Of a stretch of DNA of 64,000 bases, positions 33,059 to 41,795 are shown in pieces. The notes under the pieces were generated by a model, which was not told the DNA's origin, did not search any database, and worked only from the letters and a program-made list of their open reading frames with translations. The translations under genes and the position numbers were made by a program. The stretch lies in assembly GCF_000787815.1 (NCBI RefSeq), contig NZ_BBPO01000016.1, positions 53,851 through 117,850 on the forward strand, read 5' to 3'. Each line of letters starts with the position of its first letter. Position 1 is the stretch's first letter. This DNA is from Streptacidiphilus neutrinimicus (GTDB lineage Bacteria; Actinomycetota; Actinomycetes; Streptomycetales; Streptomycetaceae).

Positions 33059-34005
33059 CGGCCGTGTCCCTGCCCCTCGGTGACGGGCGTGCGCTGCTCG
33101 CCGAGGTCGATCCGCCCGTCGGCGGTGGCGGCGGTGGCGGTGACCTGGTCGCCGGTGCGCAGGTAGCGGGGGTTCTTGCGCTGGCTGTTGAAGAACGCCT
33201 TCCACTTGATCCGCGGGGGCAGCAGGGCGGCGAGCTTCTCGACCGGCTTCGGCGGGGCCTGCAGGGCGGTGCCGCCGGGGGTACCGGTCAGCAGCAGGTC
33301 GCCCGGTTCGAGGGCCTGGAAGCGGGACAGCACGGTCAGGGCCCGGGCCGGGCGGGTGATCATGTCCGCCAGGGTCCGGTCCTGCCGCATCTCACCGTTG
33401 ACACACAGGCGCAGCCGGATGTCCTGGAGATGCGCGAAGTCCTGCTCGTCCAGCAGTACGAGGTAGGGGCCGACGGGCGTGAAGGTGGGGTAGGACTTGC
33501 TCTCGTAGAACTGGCCCTTGGTCAGTTGCACGTCGCGGGCGCTGACGTCGTTGCACAGCACCAGGCCGGCGACGAAGCGGGGCAGGTCCTGCTCCTCGAC
33601 GACGGTGCCGACCGGCAGCGGCGCGCCGATGACCAAGCCCAGTTCCACCTCGTAGTCCAAGAACTGCACGTGCGGGGGCCGCACGGTGGCCTCGCTCGGC
33701 CCGCACACGGAGCCGGATGCCTTGCGGAAGAACGTCGGCGGGATCTCGCCGGTGAACCCCGACTCGCGGGCGTGGCTGCGGTAGTTGACCATCTGGGCGA
33801 CGACCCGGCAGGGGGTGGTGACCGGCGCCAGCGGCACCAGGTCCGCCACCGGTGTGCCGATGTCGTGGGAGTCGGCCGCCTGGGCGACGGCGACGCGGTC
33901 GGCGAGCAGTTCGGCGGTCGTCGCGGCCTTGGTGTCGATCGCCACGGCGCTGTCACCGCGCACGACGAACCAGCCGTCGGCGGTCCGCAGGATGTTGGTG
34001 CTCAC
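33055..34005 (-). CDS. Fumarylacetoacetate hydrolase (FAH) family protein
   Basis: The 316-residue protein has an N-terminal part of about 60 residues and a FAH catalytic domain with VVAQMVNYRSHA, LDYEVELGLVIG (metal Glu pair), VLCNDVSARDVQ (Asp) and ELGDLLLTGTPGGTA-type text. The family hydrolyses C-C bonds or decarboxylates/isomerises diketo acids in aromatic catabolism, using a divalent metal. It lies between the dioxygenase and the flavin hydroxylase and overlaps both by 4 nt (GTGA and ATGA), so it probably acts on a ring-cleavage product. GTG start at 34005. The substrate is unproven. Confidence 0.88.
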   Translation of the reverse strand: MSTNILRTADGWFVVRGDSAVAIDTKAATTAELLADRVAVAQAADSHDIGTPVADLVPLAPVTTPCRVVAQMVNYRSHARESGFTGEIPPTFFRKASGSVCGPSEATVRPPHVQFLDYEVELGLVIGAPLPVGTVVEEQDLPRFVAGLVLCNDVSARDVQLTKGQFYESKSYPTFTPVGPYLVLLDEQDFAHLQDIRLRLCVNGEMRQDRTLADMITRPARALTVLSRFQALEPGDLLLTGTPGGTALQAPPKPVEKLAALLPPRIKWKAFFNSQRKNPRYLRTGDQVTATAATADGRIDLGEQRTPVTEGQGHGR

Positions 34006-35144
34006 GAGTTCATCGCTTTCATCAGGCCCAGCAGGCGGGCGGGGTCGATCTCGTTGTCCGCGCGCAGGGCCGACAGGGCCTCGCGCAGCAGGGCGGGAGT
34101 GGGGTTGGAGCCGAGGAAGTCGCGGGTGGCCGGCGGCCCCCACTGGGCCAGGCCGGACGCGGACATCGCGGCCCAGCCGGGTTCGACGTCGCAGGAGAAC
34201 AGGTCGCCGTCGGCGAAGTGCTCGACCATCAGGCGGTCCGGGTCGCGCCAGTAGTCGAAGAGCTGGCTGCCCTGGATGTGCCGGCCGATGCCCCAACTGC
34301 GCCTGTAGCCGCGTTCGGCCAGGTACTCCCCGCCGGCGGCGAGGGCGTCGAGGTCGGTGACCTGGTAGGCGGAGTGGACGTAGCCGGTGCCCGGGCCCAG
34401 ATGCATGGCCAGGGTGTGGTGGTCGACGGCGACGCTGCCCTGGTCGCAGCGGAGGAACGCCATCGTCGGCCCACGGTCGCGTTGGCCGTCGAGGAACAGG
34501 AAGTCGCTGACGATCAGCCCGAGGGTGTCCAGGTACCAGTCCAGCGCACGGACGAACACCGGGGTGGACAGCACCACGTGGCCAAGTCGCTGGACCCTGG
34601 CCGGCTCGCGGGGAGGACGCTGGGTGGTGTCGGTCCTGGGCTGCGCGGTACCGAAGTTCAGAATCAGCGGCCGCTGTTCGGGCAGCGCGGGCAGCTGTTC
34701 CAGGCCGTGCACGACGCGGACCGGGATGCCGGACGGGTCGAGCAGGTCCACCACCCGCCCGCCGGTGAGGTCGCGCAGCTCGCGCACCGACCGGCCGGTG
34801 GCGCTCGCGAGTCGGTCCAGATCGCGGGCCTCGGCGGCGCGGAACGCCGGGCCGACGAACCGGGACGCGCGCCCCGCGCGGATGACCACGCAGGCGGATC
34901 CGGGGAATGTGGCCCGCAGGTAGAGCGTGTCGGGGGTGCGTGCGGCGACGGCGAAGCCGAAGTCGCGGGCGAACGCCTCGGCCCGGTCCAGGTCCGGCTT
35001 CTCGAACTCCAGCCAGGCGAGGTCCGCGACTTTGATCAACGGATCGCGACTGCGGCCGTGGTGCTCACCGCGCAGAGCGCCCCGTTCGCTGTGCAGGCCC
35101 TGGTGGACGTCGTTCGTGGCGGTGGGGGAAGGGGTGTGGTCCAT
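34002..35144 (-). CDS. VOC-family extradiol-type dioxygenase
   Basis: The 380-residue protein consists of two vicinal-oxygen-chelate modules. The C-terminal one carries the Fe(II) triad of extradiol dioxygenases: His189 in RLGHVVLST, His257 in GYVHSAYQV and Glu308 in RLMVEHFAD, in the correct order and spacing. The N-terminal module (KVADLAWLEFEKPDLDRAEAFARDFGF) lacks these and is structural. It should cleave a catechol next to its hydroxyls, giving a substrate for the FAH protein. The last 60 residues (MSASGLAQWGPPATRDFLG) are an unusual extension. ATG at 35144 with GAGGGA upstream; a 72-nt gap separates it from the upstream hydroxylase gene. Confidence 0.85.
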   Translation of the reverse strand: MDHTPSPTATNDVHQGLHSERGALRGEHHGRSRDPLIKVADLAWLEFEKPDLDRAEAFARDFGFAVAARTPDTLYLRATFPGSACVVIRAGRASRFVGPAFRAAEARDLDRLASATGRSVRELRDLTGGRVVDLLDPSGIPVRVVHGLEQLPALPEQRPLILNFGTAQPRTDTTQRPPREPARVQRLGHVVLSTPVFVRALDWYLDTLGLIVSDFLFLDGQRDRGPTMAFLRCDQGSVAVDHHTLAMHLGPGTGYVHSAYQVTDLDALAAGGEYLAERGYRRSWGIGRHIQGSQLFDYWRDPDRLMVEHFADGDLFSCDVEPGWAAMSASGLAQWGPPATRDFLGSNPTPALLREALSALRADNEIDPARLLGLMKAMNS

Positions 35145-35216
35145 GGCGGGTGTCCCTCGTGGGTGAGAGGTCTGGCTCGGTGGGGGACCGGGGCAGACTG
35201 TGCCGTCGGGTCGGTC

Positions 35217-36983
35217 CTATCGGGCGAGGAGGGCGTCCAGAGCGGTGGTGAGCTCGGCGACCGGGTCGGTGCCGTGGCCGTGGGCGCGCCAGGCGACGAA
35301 GCGGTCGGGGCGCACCAGGACGGCGCCGCCGGGGGTGTGCCCCCGCGCCGCCGTCCAGGTGGAGCGCGGGTCGCGGAAGTCGCCGTCGAGGTGCCCGACG
35401 CGGACCGCGTCGATCGGCGGCCCGTCCTGTGCGGCGACCTTCTCGGCGGCCTCGCACCAGGCGTGGCCCTCCTCACCGGCGATCAGCAGGAAGCGGCCGG
35501 GACGGACCAGACGGGCCAGAGCGATGCGCTGGCCGTCGAGGTCCTCCAGCCAGGCGTGGGGCAGCGGGTGGCCCGGGCGGGCGGCGGGCGTGTAGATGCG
35601 CACCGGGTCGGGGTTGTCCGGGGGCCGGGTGCCGTCGGGCACGACGGCCGCGGAGTCGTAGATGTAGCCGAACTCGATGCCGAGCTCGTTGAACTCCATG
35701 GACTGGGCGGCCACGGCGGCCAGGAAGGCGCGGCGGAACGCGGCGTCGGCCGGGTCCTCGCTCCACAGGCGACGGGCCTGCTTCCAGTTCTCCTCGGTGT
35801 CCGCCTGCGGACCGCCGCCGAAGAGCGCGTTGACGGCGATGTGGTTCATGGCGTTCTCCAGCGAGCGCTGGACGTTGGTGGCGTCGACCGGGCGCCGTTC
35901 GGCCTCGTAGGTGTCGAGCAGTGCGTCACCGGCGTGGCCGTTCAGGACGGCGGCGAGCTTCCAGACGAGGTTCTGGACGTCGTGCATGGCGGAGGTCAGG
36001 CCCAGGCCGCCGGTGGGCGGGTGGCGGTGGGCGGCGTCGCCGGCAATGAGGACGCGGCCGCGGCGGAAGCCGTCGGCGACGACTCCCTCCAGGGACCAGC
36101 GCGAAATCATGTGGACCGTGACCTGGTCCTCGGTCAGTCCGAGGGCCTTGCGCAGGTCGGCGAGCACGGACGCGTCGTCGAGCGCGCGGGTGTCCTCGGC
36201 CCCGTAGTTGAGGTGGAACACCCACTCCTCGGAGTCGGGCCCCCAGTGGTCGGGGCCCATGGGCACCAGGACGCCGGGGATGCCGAGGTCGGGCAGCCAC
36301 AGCCAGCGGATCAGCACGTCCGGGTCACCGGCCGCGCGGGACAGGTCTGCGGAGAGGTGGCAGGAGACCACGCGGGCGAGGTCGCGAACGCCCTCCTGCG
36401 CGATGTCCACGGCGGGGCCGACGGTCCGGCCGCCGTCGCACCCCAGCAGGTAGTGGGCGCGCACCCGGTAGCTCTCGCCGGTGTCGCGGTCCGTGACGAC
36501 GGCGGTGACGCCGTCGTCGTCCTGGGTGAGAGCGGTCAGCTCGTGGTGGAAGCGGACCCGGTCGGGCGCGAGTTCCTCGGCCCGCGCCCGCAGGAGGGGT
36601 TCCAGACGGATCTGCGGCAGGTTGGCCTGACGTTCGGGGCTTGCCGCGAGCCACGCGGGGGAGTGCCCGCCGGCGCCCCACGCCTCCATCTTGGCGACCC
36701 TGCGCCCGTGGTCCTCGCTGTCGCCGGTCAGGCCGACGTACCAGGCGGTGTGGGACATCTGCTCGGCCGGAGCGGAGGCGGCGTAGATCGTCTCGGCCAC
36801 GCCCGCGTCGCGCATGATCTCCATGGCGCGTTGGTTGAGGACGTGGGCCTTGGGCAGCATGGACGTGGTGGGCCAGGCGCTGACCAGCAGGGACTCGATA
36901 CCGAGGCGGCTGAGCAGCATGGAGGCGGTCAGCCCCGCGCCGCCTCCGCCGACGATGAGGACGGGGACGTCGATGTCGTTCAC
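35217..36983 (-). CDS. FAD-dependent phenol hydroxylase (TfdB-like)
   Basis: The 588-residue class A flavin hydroxylase has VLIVGGGGAGLTASMLLSRLG at residues 7-27, LLGCDGGRT near residue 182 and GRVLIAGDAAHRHPPTGGLGLTSAM near 310, followed by the C-terminal thioredoxin-like domain that ends GGAVLVRPDRFVAWRAHG. It is closest in style to the 2,4-dichlorophenol 6-monooxygenase/TfdB and PgaE-type enzymes. The start is GTG at 36983 with TGGAG upstream. It belongs to the same operon as the second, MhpA-like hydroxylase, so two successive ring hydroxylations are possible. Confidence 0.88.
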   Translation of the reverse strand: MNDIDVPVLIVGGGGAGLTASMLLSRLGIESLLVSAWPTTSMLPKAHVLNQRAMEIMRDAGVAETIYAASAPAEQMSHTAWYVGLTGDSEDHGRRVAKMEAWGAGGHSPAWLAASPERQANLPQIRLEPLLRARAEELAPDRVRFHHELTALTQDDDGVTAVVTDRDTGESYRVRAHYLLGCDGGRTVGPAVDIAQEGVRDLARVVSCHLSADLSRAAGDPDVLIRWLWLPDLGIPGVLVPMGPDHWGPDSEEWVFHLNYGAEDTRALDDASVLADLRKALGLTEDQVTVHMISRWSLEGVVADGFRRGRVLIAGDAAHRHPPTGGLGLTSAMHDVQNLVWKLAAVLNGHAGDALLDTYEAERRPVDATNVQRSLENAMNHIAVNALFGGGPQADTEENWKQARRLWSEDPADAAFRRAFLAAVAAQSMEFNELGIEFGYIYDSAAVVPDGTRPPDNPDPVRIYTPAARPGHPLPHAWLEDLDGQRIALARLVRPGRFLLIAGEEGHAWCEAAEKVAAQDGPPIDAVRVGHLDGDFRDPRSTWTAARGHTPGGAVLVRPDRFVAWRAHGHGTDPVAELTTALDALLAR

Positions 36984-37050
36984 GAGAGAGCTCCAGGGGT
37001 GCGGCGGCTCGCGGCCGGCGGGTGGGGGGCGGCTCACGGGTGGGGACGGC

Positions 37051-37980
37051 TCAGGTGTGGCGGGGGAACAAGGGGGGGGGGTTGTCCCGGTCGATCGCGT
37101 CGTGGCCGGCCGCGTCGAGTCCGGGGTAGCGGTCCAGTTCACCCGTGAAATGGGCGACGGCGAGCTCCGGCGCGAAGGGCCAGTCGGATCCGAAGAGCAC
37201 CCGCTCGGGGCGGGCGAAGGCCGGCAGGCTCGGGAGCGCCGTGGGGCTGCCGGACAGCGCGGTGTCGAACCAGGAACTGCGCAGGTCCTCGAGGATCTCC
37301 TCGTGGCCGCGGCCCGTTTCGGCGATCAGGGCGGCGGCGATGCGGTGGGCGGCGTAGGGCAGGAAACCGCCCGCGTGGGACAGGATGATCCTCAGGTTCG
37401 GGTAGCGGCGCGGGACGCCGTGCAGTACCAGGCTGGCCGCGGCGCGGGTGGTGTCGAGAAGGAAGTCGGCGGCGAAGGGCGGCAGGCCGGGGACCGGGGG
37501 CGCGGGAAGTTCGGAGGGGTGGACGAACACGACGGCCGAGCGGCGGTCCAGCTCCGCCAGCAGCGGATCGTGGTCGGGGTGCCCCAGGTAGACGCCGTCG
37601 GTGTTGGCGAGTAGGACGACGCCGTCGGCCGCCAGCTCGTCCAGCGCGTGGGCGGCCTCGTTCAGGGCGGTGTCCGGGTCGGGCAGCGGGACGGTCGCGA
37701 AGTACCCGAAGCGGTCGGGGCGGTCCTTCACCAGTTCCGCCCCGAACTCGTTGACCTGCCGGGCCATGGCGGCCGCCTCGGCGCCGTCACCGAGCCAGGT
37801 GCCGGGGGTGGACAGGGACAGCACCGCCGTGTCGACGGCGTAGCTGTCCATCAGGGCGACGGCCTGCTGCGGGGTCCACCGCGGCAGTTCGCGGCCGCCC
37901 GGCGCGTGGACGCCCTTCGACCGGAGCCACCGGGTGTAGGCAGGGGGCAGGAGATGCTGGTGGACGTCGATGCGGCTCAC
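37051..37980 (-). CDS. Amidohydrolase, ACMSD-like decarboxylase family
   Basis: The 309-residue TIM-barrel metalloenzyme has the metal motif VHQHLLP at the N-terminus (HxH), later VFVHPSELP, a metal/catalytic His in ILSHAGGFLPY, and the Asp in LFGSDWPFAP. This is the pattern of the ACMSD/gamma-resorcylate decarboxylase family, which removes CO2 from aromatic or ring-opened acids with Zn. In the operon it could decarboxylate a hydroxybenzoate or a ring-opened acid before or after hydroxylation. The GTG at 37980 overlaps the stop of the ligase gene (GTGA). A run of ten G at 37072-37081 lies near the 3' end and encodes prolines. Confidence 0.85.
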   Translation of the reverse strand: MSRIDVHQHLLPPAYTRWLRSKGVHAPGGRELPRWTPQQAVALMDSYAVDTAVLSLSTPGTWLGDGAEAAAMARQVNEFGAELVKDRPDRFGYFATVPLPDPDTALNEAAHALDELAADGVVLLANTDGVYLGHPDHDPLLAELDRRSAVVFVHPSELPAPPVPGLPPFAADFLLDTTRAAASLVLHGVPRRYPNLRIILSHAGGFLPYAAHRIAAALIAETGRGHEEILEDLRSSWFDTALSGSPTALPSLPAFARPERVLFGSDWPFAPELAVAHFTGELDRYPGLDAAGHDAIDRDNPPPLFPRHT

Positions 37981-39917
37981 GGTGTTCTCCCCACGTGTGA
38001 GCGGTCGTCTGCGTACTGCCAGGTCAGGGCGTAGCGGTCGAGTGCTTCGGCGACCCTGCGCCGGACCGGGTCTTCTGCGGGGGAGGGCACCACCACGCGG
38101 ACCGCACCGTCGTCCGGCCGACACACGATCAGTTCCGGTTCGCAGGAGGCTCCTTGGGCTGCCAGCTCGGTATGGACCGCGCGGCGGACGGCGTCCAGGC
38201 GCAGGTCGAGCTTGTAGGGCTTGCCGACCGCGGTGAGCGGGATCGCGTCGATCACGTGCACCTCGCGCGGGGCGGCGGCACGCTCCGGAACCCGGTCGGT
38301 GGCCCAGGCGAGCAGTTCAGCCGGCCCGACGCGGGCGCCGGGGACGAGGGCGACGTAGGCGACGGGCACCTCGCCGGCGTGCGGGTCGGGACTCCCGACC
38401 GCCGCGGCCGCGGTGACCTCGGGGTGGTCGAGCAGGGCGTCCTCGATCCCGGCCGGGTCGATGTTGTGGCCGCCGCGGATGATCAGGTCCTTGGCGCGTC
38501 CGGTGAGGCTGACGAATCCGTCGGAGTCGACGCGCCCCACGTCGCCGGTGTCCAGCCAGCCGTCGCGGACCTTCCCGCCGGTGTCCAGGCGGGGCCCGCC
38601 GGAGGTGTGCTCGGCCACGTAGCCGGCGAAGACGGTGGGGCCGCTGACGGCCAGATTCCCGCTGGCGCCCGGCGGCAGGTCCTGCCAGTCGCCGGTGTCC
38701 GGATCGATCCGCACCGCCTTGATCTGCTGGTACGGCAGGCGCCGGCCGACCGTGCCGGATCGCAGTTGGCCGGGCAGGCTGACGGCCGAGGCGCAGGTCG
38801 CCTCGGTCAGCCCGTAGCCCTCGCACAGTTGGACGCCGGTGTGCCGCTCGAAGGCGTCGCGTACGGCGGGCGGCAGTGGCGAGGCGCCGACGGCGGCGAA
38901 CCGGAGGCTGGAGATGTCCGCGTCGACCGCCACCGTCGCGAGAACGGAGTACACCGTCGGCACGCCCGACATGGCGGCGATGCGGTAGCGCTCGACCAGT
39001 TTCCAGAACACGCCGTACAACTCGGGATCGCGGTAGCCGAGCGGCCCCGCCCACACCACCGGGCGGCCGCGCAGCAGCGGGCCCAGCAGGGTGACGACCA
39101 GGGCGTTGACGTGGAACAGCGGCAGCGCGGCGAACATCACCGCGTCGGCGTCCAGCGGCGCGCTCACGGTCACCATCCACGCGTCCGCGATCTCGTTGGC
39201 GTGTGTGTGAGCGGCGAGTTTGGGCGTGCCGGTGGTGCCGCCGGTGTGGAAGTACGCCGCGAGGTCCCCGGCCGTCGGCGCCTCGACGTCGGCGGGCCGG
39301 TCGGCCGGATGCGCCGCGGACGACTCGGACAGGTAACCCACCCGCACGCCGTCGACCGGATCCAGCTGGGGACGGGGAGCGTCGGCGGCGGTGGGAGTGA
39401 GGGCGAGCAGCGCCTCCAGGCGCAGCGCGGCGGCGACATGACGGGCCGTGGCCCAGGCCCGAGGATCCAGTTGCGGCCCCGCCGCGATCAGCACCCGCGC
39501 GCCACCGCGTCGCAGCAGCTCCTCGACGTGCTCGGGGGCCAGGTCCGGGTTGACGGGGGCGGCGACTCCCACGGCCTGGGCGGCCAGGAGGGCCGCGGGC
39601 AGTTCCGCGGTGTTGGGCGAGAGCAGGCCCACGGCGGTCTGGCGGGTGACGCCGAGCGAGCGCAGCAGGTTGGCCGTGCGGTGCACCTGGTCGCGCAGCT
39701 GGGTGAAGGTGACCGTGACCGGTTCCAGGAAGCGCGCGGCGTCCGGCAACACCGTCAGAGCCGGGCGGTCGGGCCACAGCCGTGCGGCCCGCAGCACGGC
39801 GTCGTACGTGGTGGCGGGCAGACCGCGCTCGTCCAACGGGACGGCCTCGATGGCGGTCAGATCCGCAGGGCTCGTGCAGGCGGGCCAGAGCAGGTCCGTT
39901 GCGGGCGTCAGGGTCAC
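37977..39917 (-). CDS. AMP-dependent acyl-CoA synthetase/ligase
   Basis: The 646-residue adenylate-forming enzyme has P-loop motif FHTGGTTGTPKLAAHTH at about residue 225, A5 motif YGLTEAT, A7 motif WLDTGDVGRVDSDG and A10 lysine region VGKPYKLDLR. It activates a carboxylic acid with ATP and CoA. About 70 residues beyond the A10 lysine are extra. GTG at 39917 was chosen because AAAGG lies 8 nt upstream; an ATG at 39974 falls inside an operator-like repeat and is less likely. It is the first gene of the operon, so CoA activation of an aromatic acid may be the entry step, or it may activate a later product. Confidence 0.88.
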   Translation of the reverse strand: MTLTPATDLLWPACTSPADLTAIEAVPLDERGLPATTYDAVLRAARLWPDRPALTVLPDAARFLEPVTVTFTQLRDQVHRTANLLRSLGVTRQTAVGLLSPNTAELPAALLAAQAVGVAAPVNPDLAPEHVEELLRRGGARVLIAAGPQLDPRAWATARHVAAALRLEALLALTPTAADAPRPQLDPVDGVRVGYLSESSAAHPADRPADVEAPTAGDLAAYFHTGGTTGTPKLAAHTHANEIADAWMVTVSAPLDADAVMFAALPLFHVNALVVTLLGPLLRGRPVVWAGPLGYRDPELYGVFWKLVERYRIAAMSGVPTVYSVLATVAVDADISSLRFAAVGASPLPPAVRDAFERHTGVQLCEGYGLTEATCASAVSLPGQLRSGTVGRRLPYQQIKAVRIDPDTGDWQDLPPGASGNLAVSGPTVFAGYVAEHTSGGPRLDTGGKVRDGWLDTGDVGRVDSDGFVSLTGRAKDLIIRGGHNIDPAGIEDALLDHPEVTAAAAVGSPDPHAGEVPVAYVALVPGARVGPAELLAWATDRVPERAAAPREVHVIDAIPLTAVGKPYKLDLRLDAVRRAVHTELAAQGASCEPELIVCRPDDGAVRVVVPSPAEDPVRRRVAEALDRYALTWQYADDRSHVGRTP

Positions 39918-39962
39918 CGGTGCGCCTTTGCAGGGTGGAAGAGTGATGGCTTGGGTCAGTTC

Positions 39963-39976
39963 TGATGAAATCATCA
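39963..39976. promoter_or_regulatory. Operator-like site 1 (catabolic operon)
   Basis: TGATG-AAAT-CATCA is an exact inverted repeat upstream of the ligase gene. A related site lies at 40012. TetR proteins often bind two sites between divergent genes. Confidence 0.6.
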
Positions 39977-40011
39977 CTCCAGGCAACCCTATTCGTCAAG
40001 AGTCGTCAATG

Positions 40012-40027
40012 CTGATGAAATAATCAG
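40012..40027. promoter_or_regulatory. Operator-like site 2 (TetR side)
   Basis: CTGAT-GAAATA-ATCAG is an inverted repeat that shares CTGATGAAAT with the first site, about 50 nt away and 28 nt before the TetR start. Confidence 0.6.
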
Positions 40028-40055
40028 AAGTGAGTCGACCGCTATCATGGGCGGC

Positions 40056-40715
40056 ATGAGCACCGACGGACAGGGCGCTGCCGGTGGGCAGTCCCTCAAT
40101 CGACTGGACCGACGCAAGGCGCGCACGCGGGCCGCGCTGGTCGCTGCCGCGCAGCGCCTCCTCGCGGAACAGGGACGGGCGGACGTGAGCATCCAGGAGA
40201 TCACCGACGCGGCCGACGTCGGCTTCGGCTCCTTCTACAACCACTTCACCAGCAAGGAAGAGCTGTTCGACGAGGCCGTCGCGCTCACCCTGGACGAGTA
40301 CGGCGCCCTGCTGGACTCCGTCGTCGGCGACCTCGGGGATCCGGCGGAGGTCTTCGCCGCGAGCGTCCGCCTCACCGGACGGCTGCAGCACACCCATCGC
40401 CAGATGGCCAGGATCCTGGTGCGCACCGGCATGTCCTACCTGACCGCCGAGGGTGGCTTGGCCCCGCAGGCGATGCGTGACCTGCAGGCGGCTTCCGACA
40501 GCGAGCGCCTGGACATCGACGACCCGCAGACCGCCGTGGCCATGACCGGTGGCGCGCTTCTCGGTGTGCTCCACCTCCTGGAGAACCGCCCCGACCTGGA
40601 TGTCGTGAACGTCACCGACCAGCTCGCCGCCCGCCTGCTGCGCATGTTCGGACTGCCGGGTGACGAGGCGACGGAGATCGCCTCCCGTCCCCTGCCGCAG
40701 CTTCCCCCAGCCTGA
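40056..40715 (+). CDS. TetR/AcrR family regulator of the catabolic operon
   Basis: The 219-residue protein from ATG 40056 (the ATG at 40047 adds only MGG) has a TetR helix-turn-helix at about 20-65: RRKARTRAALVAAAQRLLAEQG, SIQEITDAADVGFGSFYNHFTSKEELF. The ligand domain has LDEYGALLDSVV and AVAMTGGALLGVLHLLENR. It is divergent from the ligase gene with two palindromic sites between, and is the obvious repressor of the six-gene catabolic operon. The inducer is probably the aromatic acid or its CoA thioester. Confidence 0.9.
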   Translation: MSTDGQGAAGGQSLNRLDRRKARTRAALVAAAQRLLAEQGRADVSIQEITDAADVGFGSFYNHFTSKEELFDEAVALTLDEYGALLDSVVGDLGDPAEVFAASVRLTGRLQHTHRQMARILVRTGMSYLTAEGGLAPQAMRDLQAASDSERLDIDDPQTAVAMTGGALLGVLHLLENRPDLDVVNVTDQLAARLLRMFGLPGDEATEIASRPLPQLPPA

Positions 40716-40739
40716 CCTCGCGAACCTCCGAGGTCTTGT

Positions 40740-41645
40740 TCAGAGCGCGCGGGTGGCGGCGTGGTCGCGCAGGAGAGCGGCGAAGGCCTGTGCGGCGGGG
40801 GTGAGCGAGTGGTCGGACATGCGGACCAGCAGGATGCGGCGCACCGGTGCGGGCGGCTCCAGCGGCAGGACGCTGACGCCGGGGCGGATGCCCTCCAGGG
40901 CCAGCGCCGGGGCGAGCGCGACGCCGACACCGGCGGCGACCATGGCCTGGGCCTCCTGGTAGTCGTGGGCCTCGTAGGCGATCCGGGGCTCGAAGCCGGC
41001 GGCACGACAGCTGCGGTCCAGGGCCTCCGCGACCGGGTGTTGTTCGGCGCGCGTGATCCACGGATCGCCCGCGACTTCCGCGAGAGCCGCTGAGGGTCGA
41101 CCCGCCAGCGGGTGCCGGTCGCTGACGAGGAGGGCTGGAGGGTCGTCGAGGAGCGGCGTGACGACGGCGTCCTCGCGGTCGATGCGGCACCAGTCGTAGT
41201 CCCACATCAGGGAGAGCTCGATCTCCCGGCTTTCCAGCATCGACCACAGTCCGGCCATGCGGTCACTGCGCACCGTCAGCCGCACGTCAGGGTGTGCCTC
41301 GCGGAAGGCGATCACGGCGGCCGGGAGGAGGGAGGCGGCCACCGTGGGGAACGTGCCGACACGGAGAGTGCCCGCGCGCAGTCCCGCGAAGTCGGCGAGT
41401 TCGTTGTCCGCGGCCCGCAGCTCCCGTTCGATCCGCTCTGCGCGCTCGGCCAGGGCGCGCCCGGCGTCGGTGAGGGTCACGCCCCGCGCACGGCGCTCCA
41501 GCAGAGGCTGGCCGGCCTCCGCCTCCAGGCGGCTGACCTGCTGCGACACCGCTGATGGGGTGTAGTTGAGCGCACGCGCGGTCGCGGTCACCGAGCCACG
41601 ACGGGCGACCTCCGCGAAGAGCAGGAGGCGCCGGACGTCGAGCAC
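40740..41645 (-). CDS. LysR family transcriptional regulator
   Basis: The 301-residue LysR-type protein starts MLDVRRLLLFAEVARRGSV and has a helix-turn-helix at about 15-60 (TATARALNYTPSAVSQQVSRLEAEAGQPLLERRARG). The effector domain follows from about residue 90 (LRVGTFPTVAASLLPAAV). The ATG at 41645 fits the family start. It is divergent from the DUF1275 gene at 41796 and convergent with the TetR gene at 40056, ending 24 nt after it. LysR activators usually act on the divergent neighbour, so the membrane protein is the first candidate target. Confidence 0.9.
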   Translation of the reverse strand: MLDVRRLLLFAEVARRGSVTATARALNYTPSAVSQQVSRLEAEAGQPLLERRARGVTLTDAGRALAERAERIERELRAADNELADFAGLRAGTLRVGTFPTVAASLLPAAVIAFREAHPDVRLTVRSDRMAGLWSMLESREIELSLMWDYDWCRIDREDAVVTPLLDDPPALLVSDRHPLAGRPSAALAEVAGDPWITRAEQHPVAEALDRSCRAAGFEPRIAYEAHDYQEAQAMVAAGVGVALAPALALEGIRPGVSVLPLEPPAPVRRILLVRMSDHSLTPAAQAFAALLRDHAATRAL

Positions 41646-41795
41646 GCGGCCACCTCCGTCGTTCAGTTCAGCTTAATACCCGTATAGATTTCCGAGATTG
41701 TACTTCACGTTGTCGTCACTCACTGTGGAAGGCACCGCACGGAGAAGCCGTCGGGATTGCACGAGGAGCCAGTCGAGTTGCGTCTTCAGGGCGAG

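Noticed and set aside
33852..37148. Plus-strand open frame of 1098 codons across the catabolic operon
   Set aside because: It is antisense to four well-supported genes. Its composition (Gly/Val/Ala/Arg-rich) is the usual shadow of GC-biased third positions.
39973..40010. GGCAACC upstream of the TetR gene at 40056
   Set aside because: No CAAC(T/A)G at the right distance. The region is better explained by the two operator palindromes.
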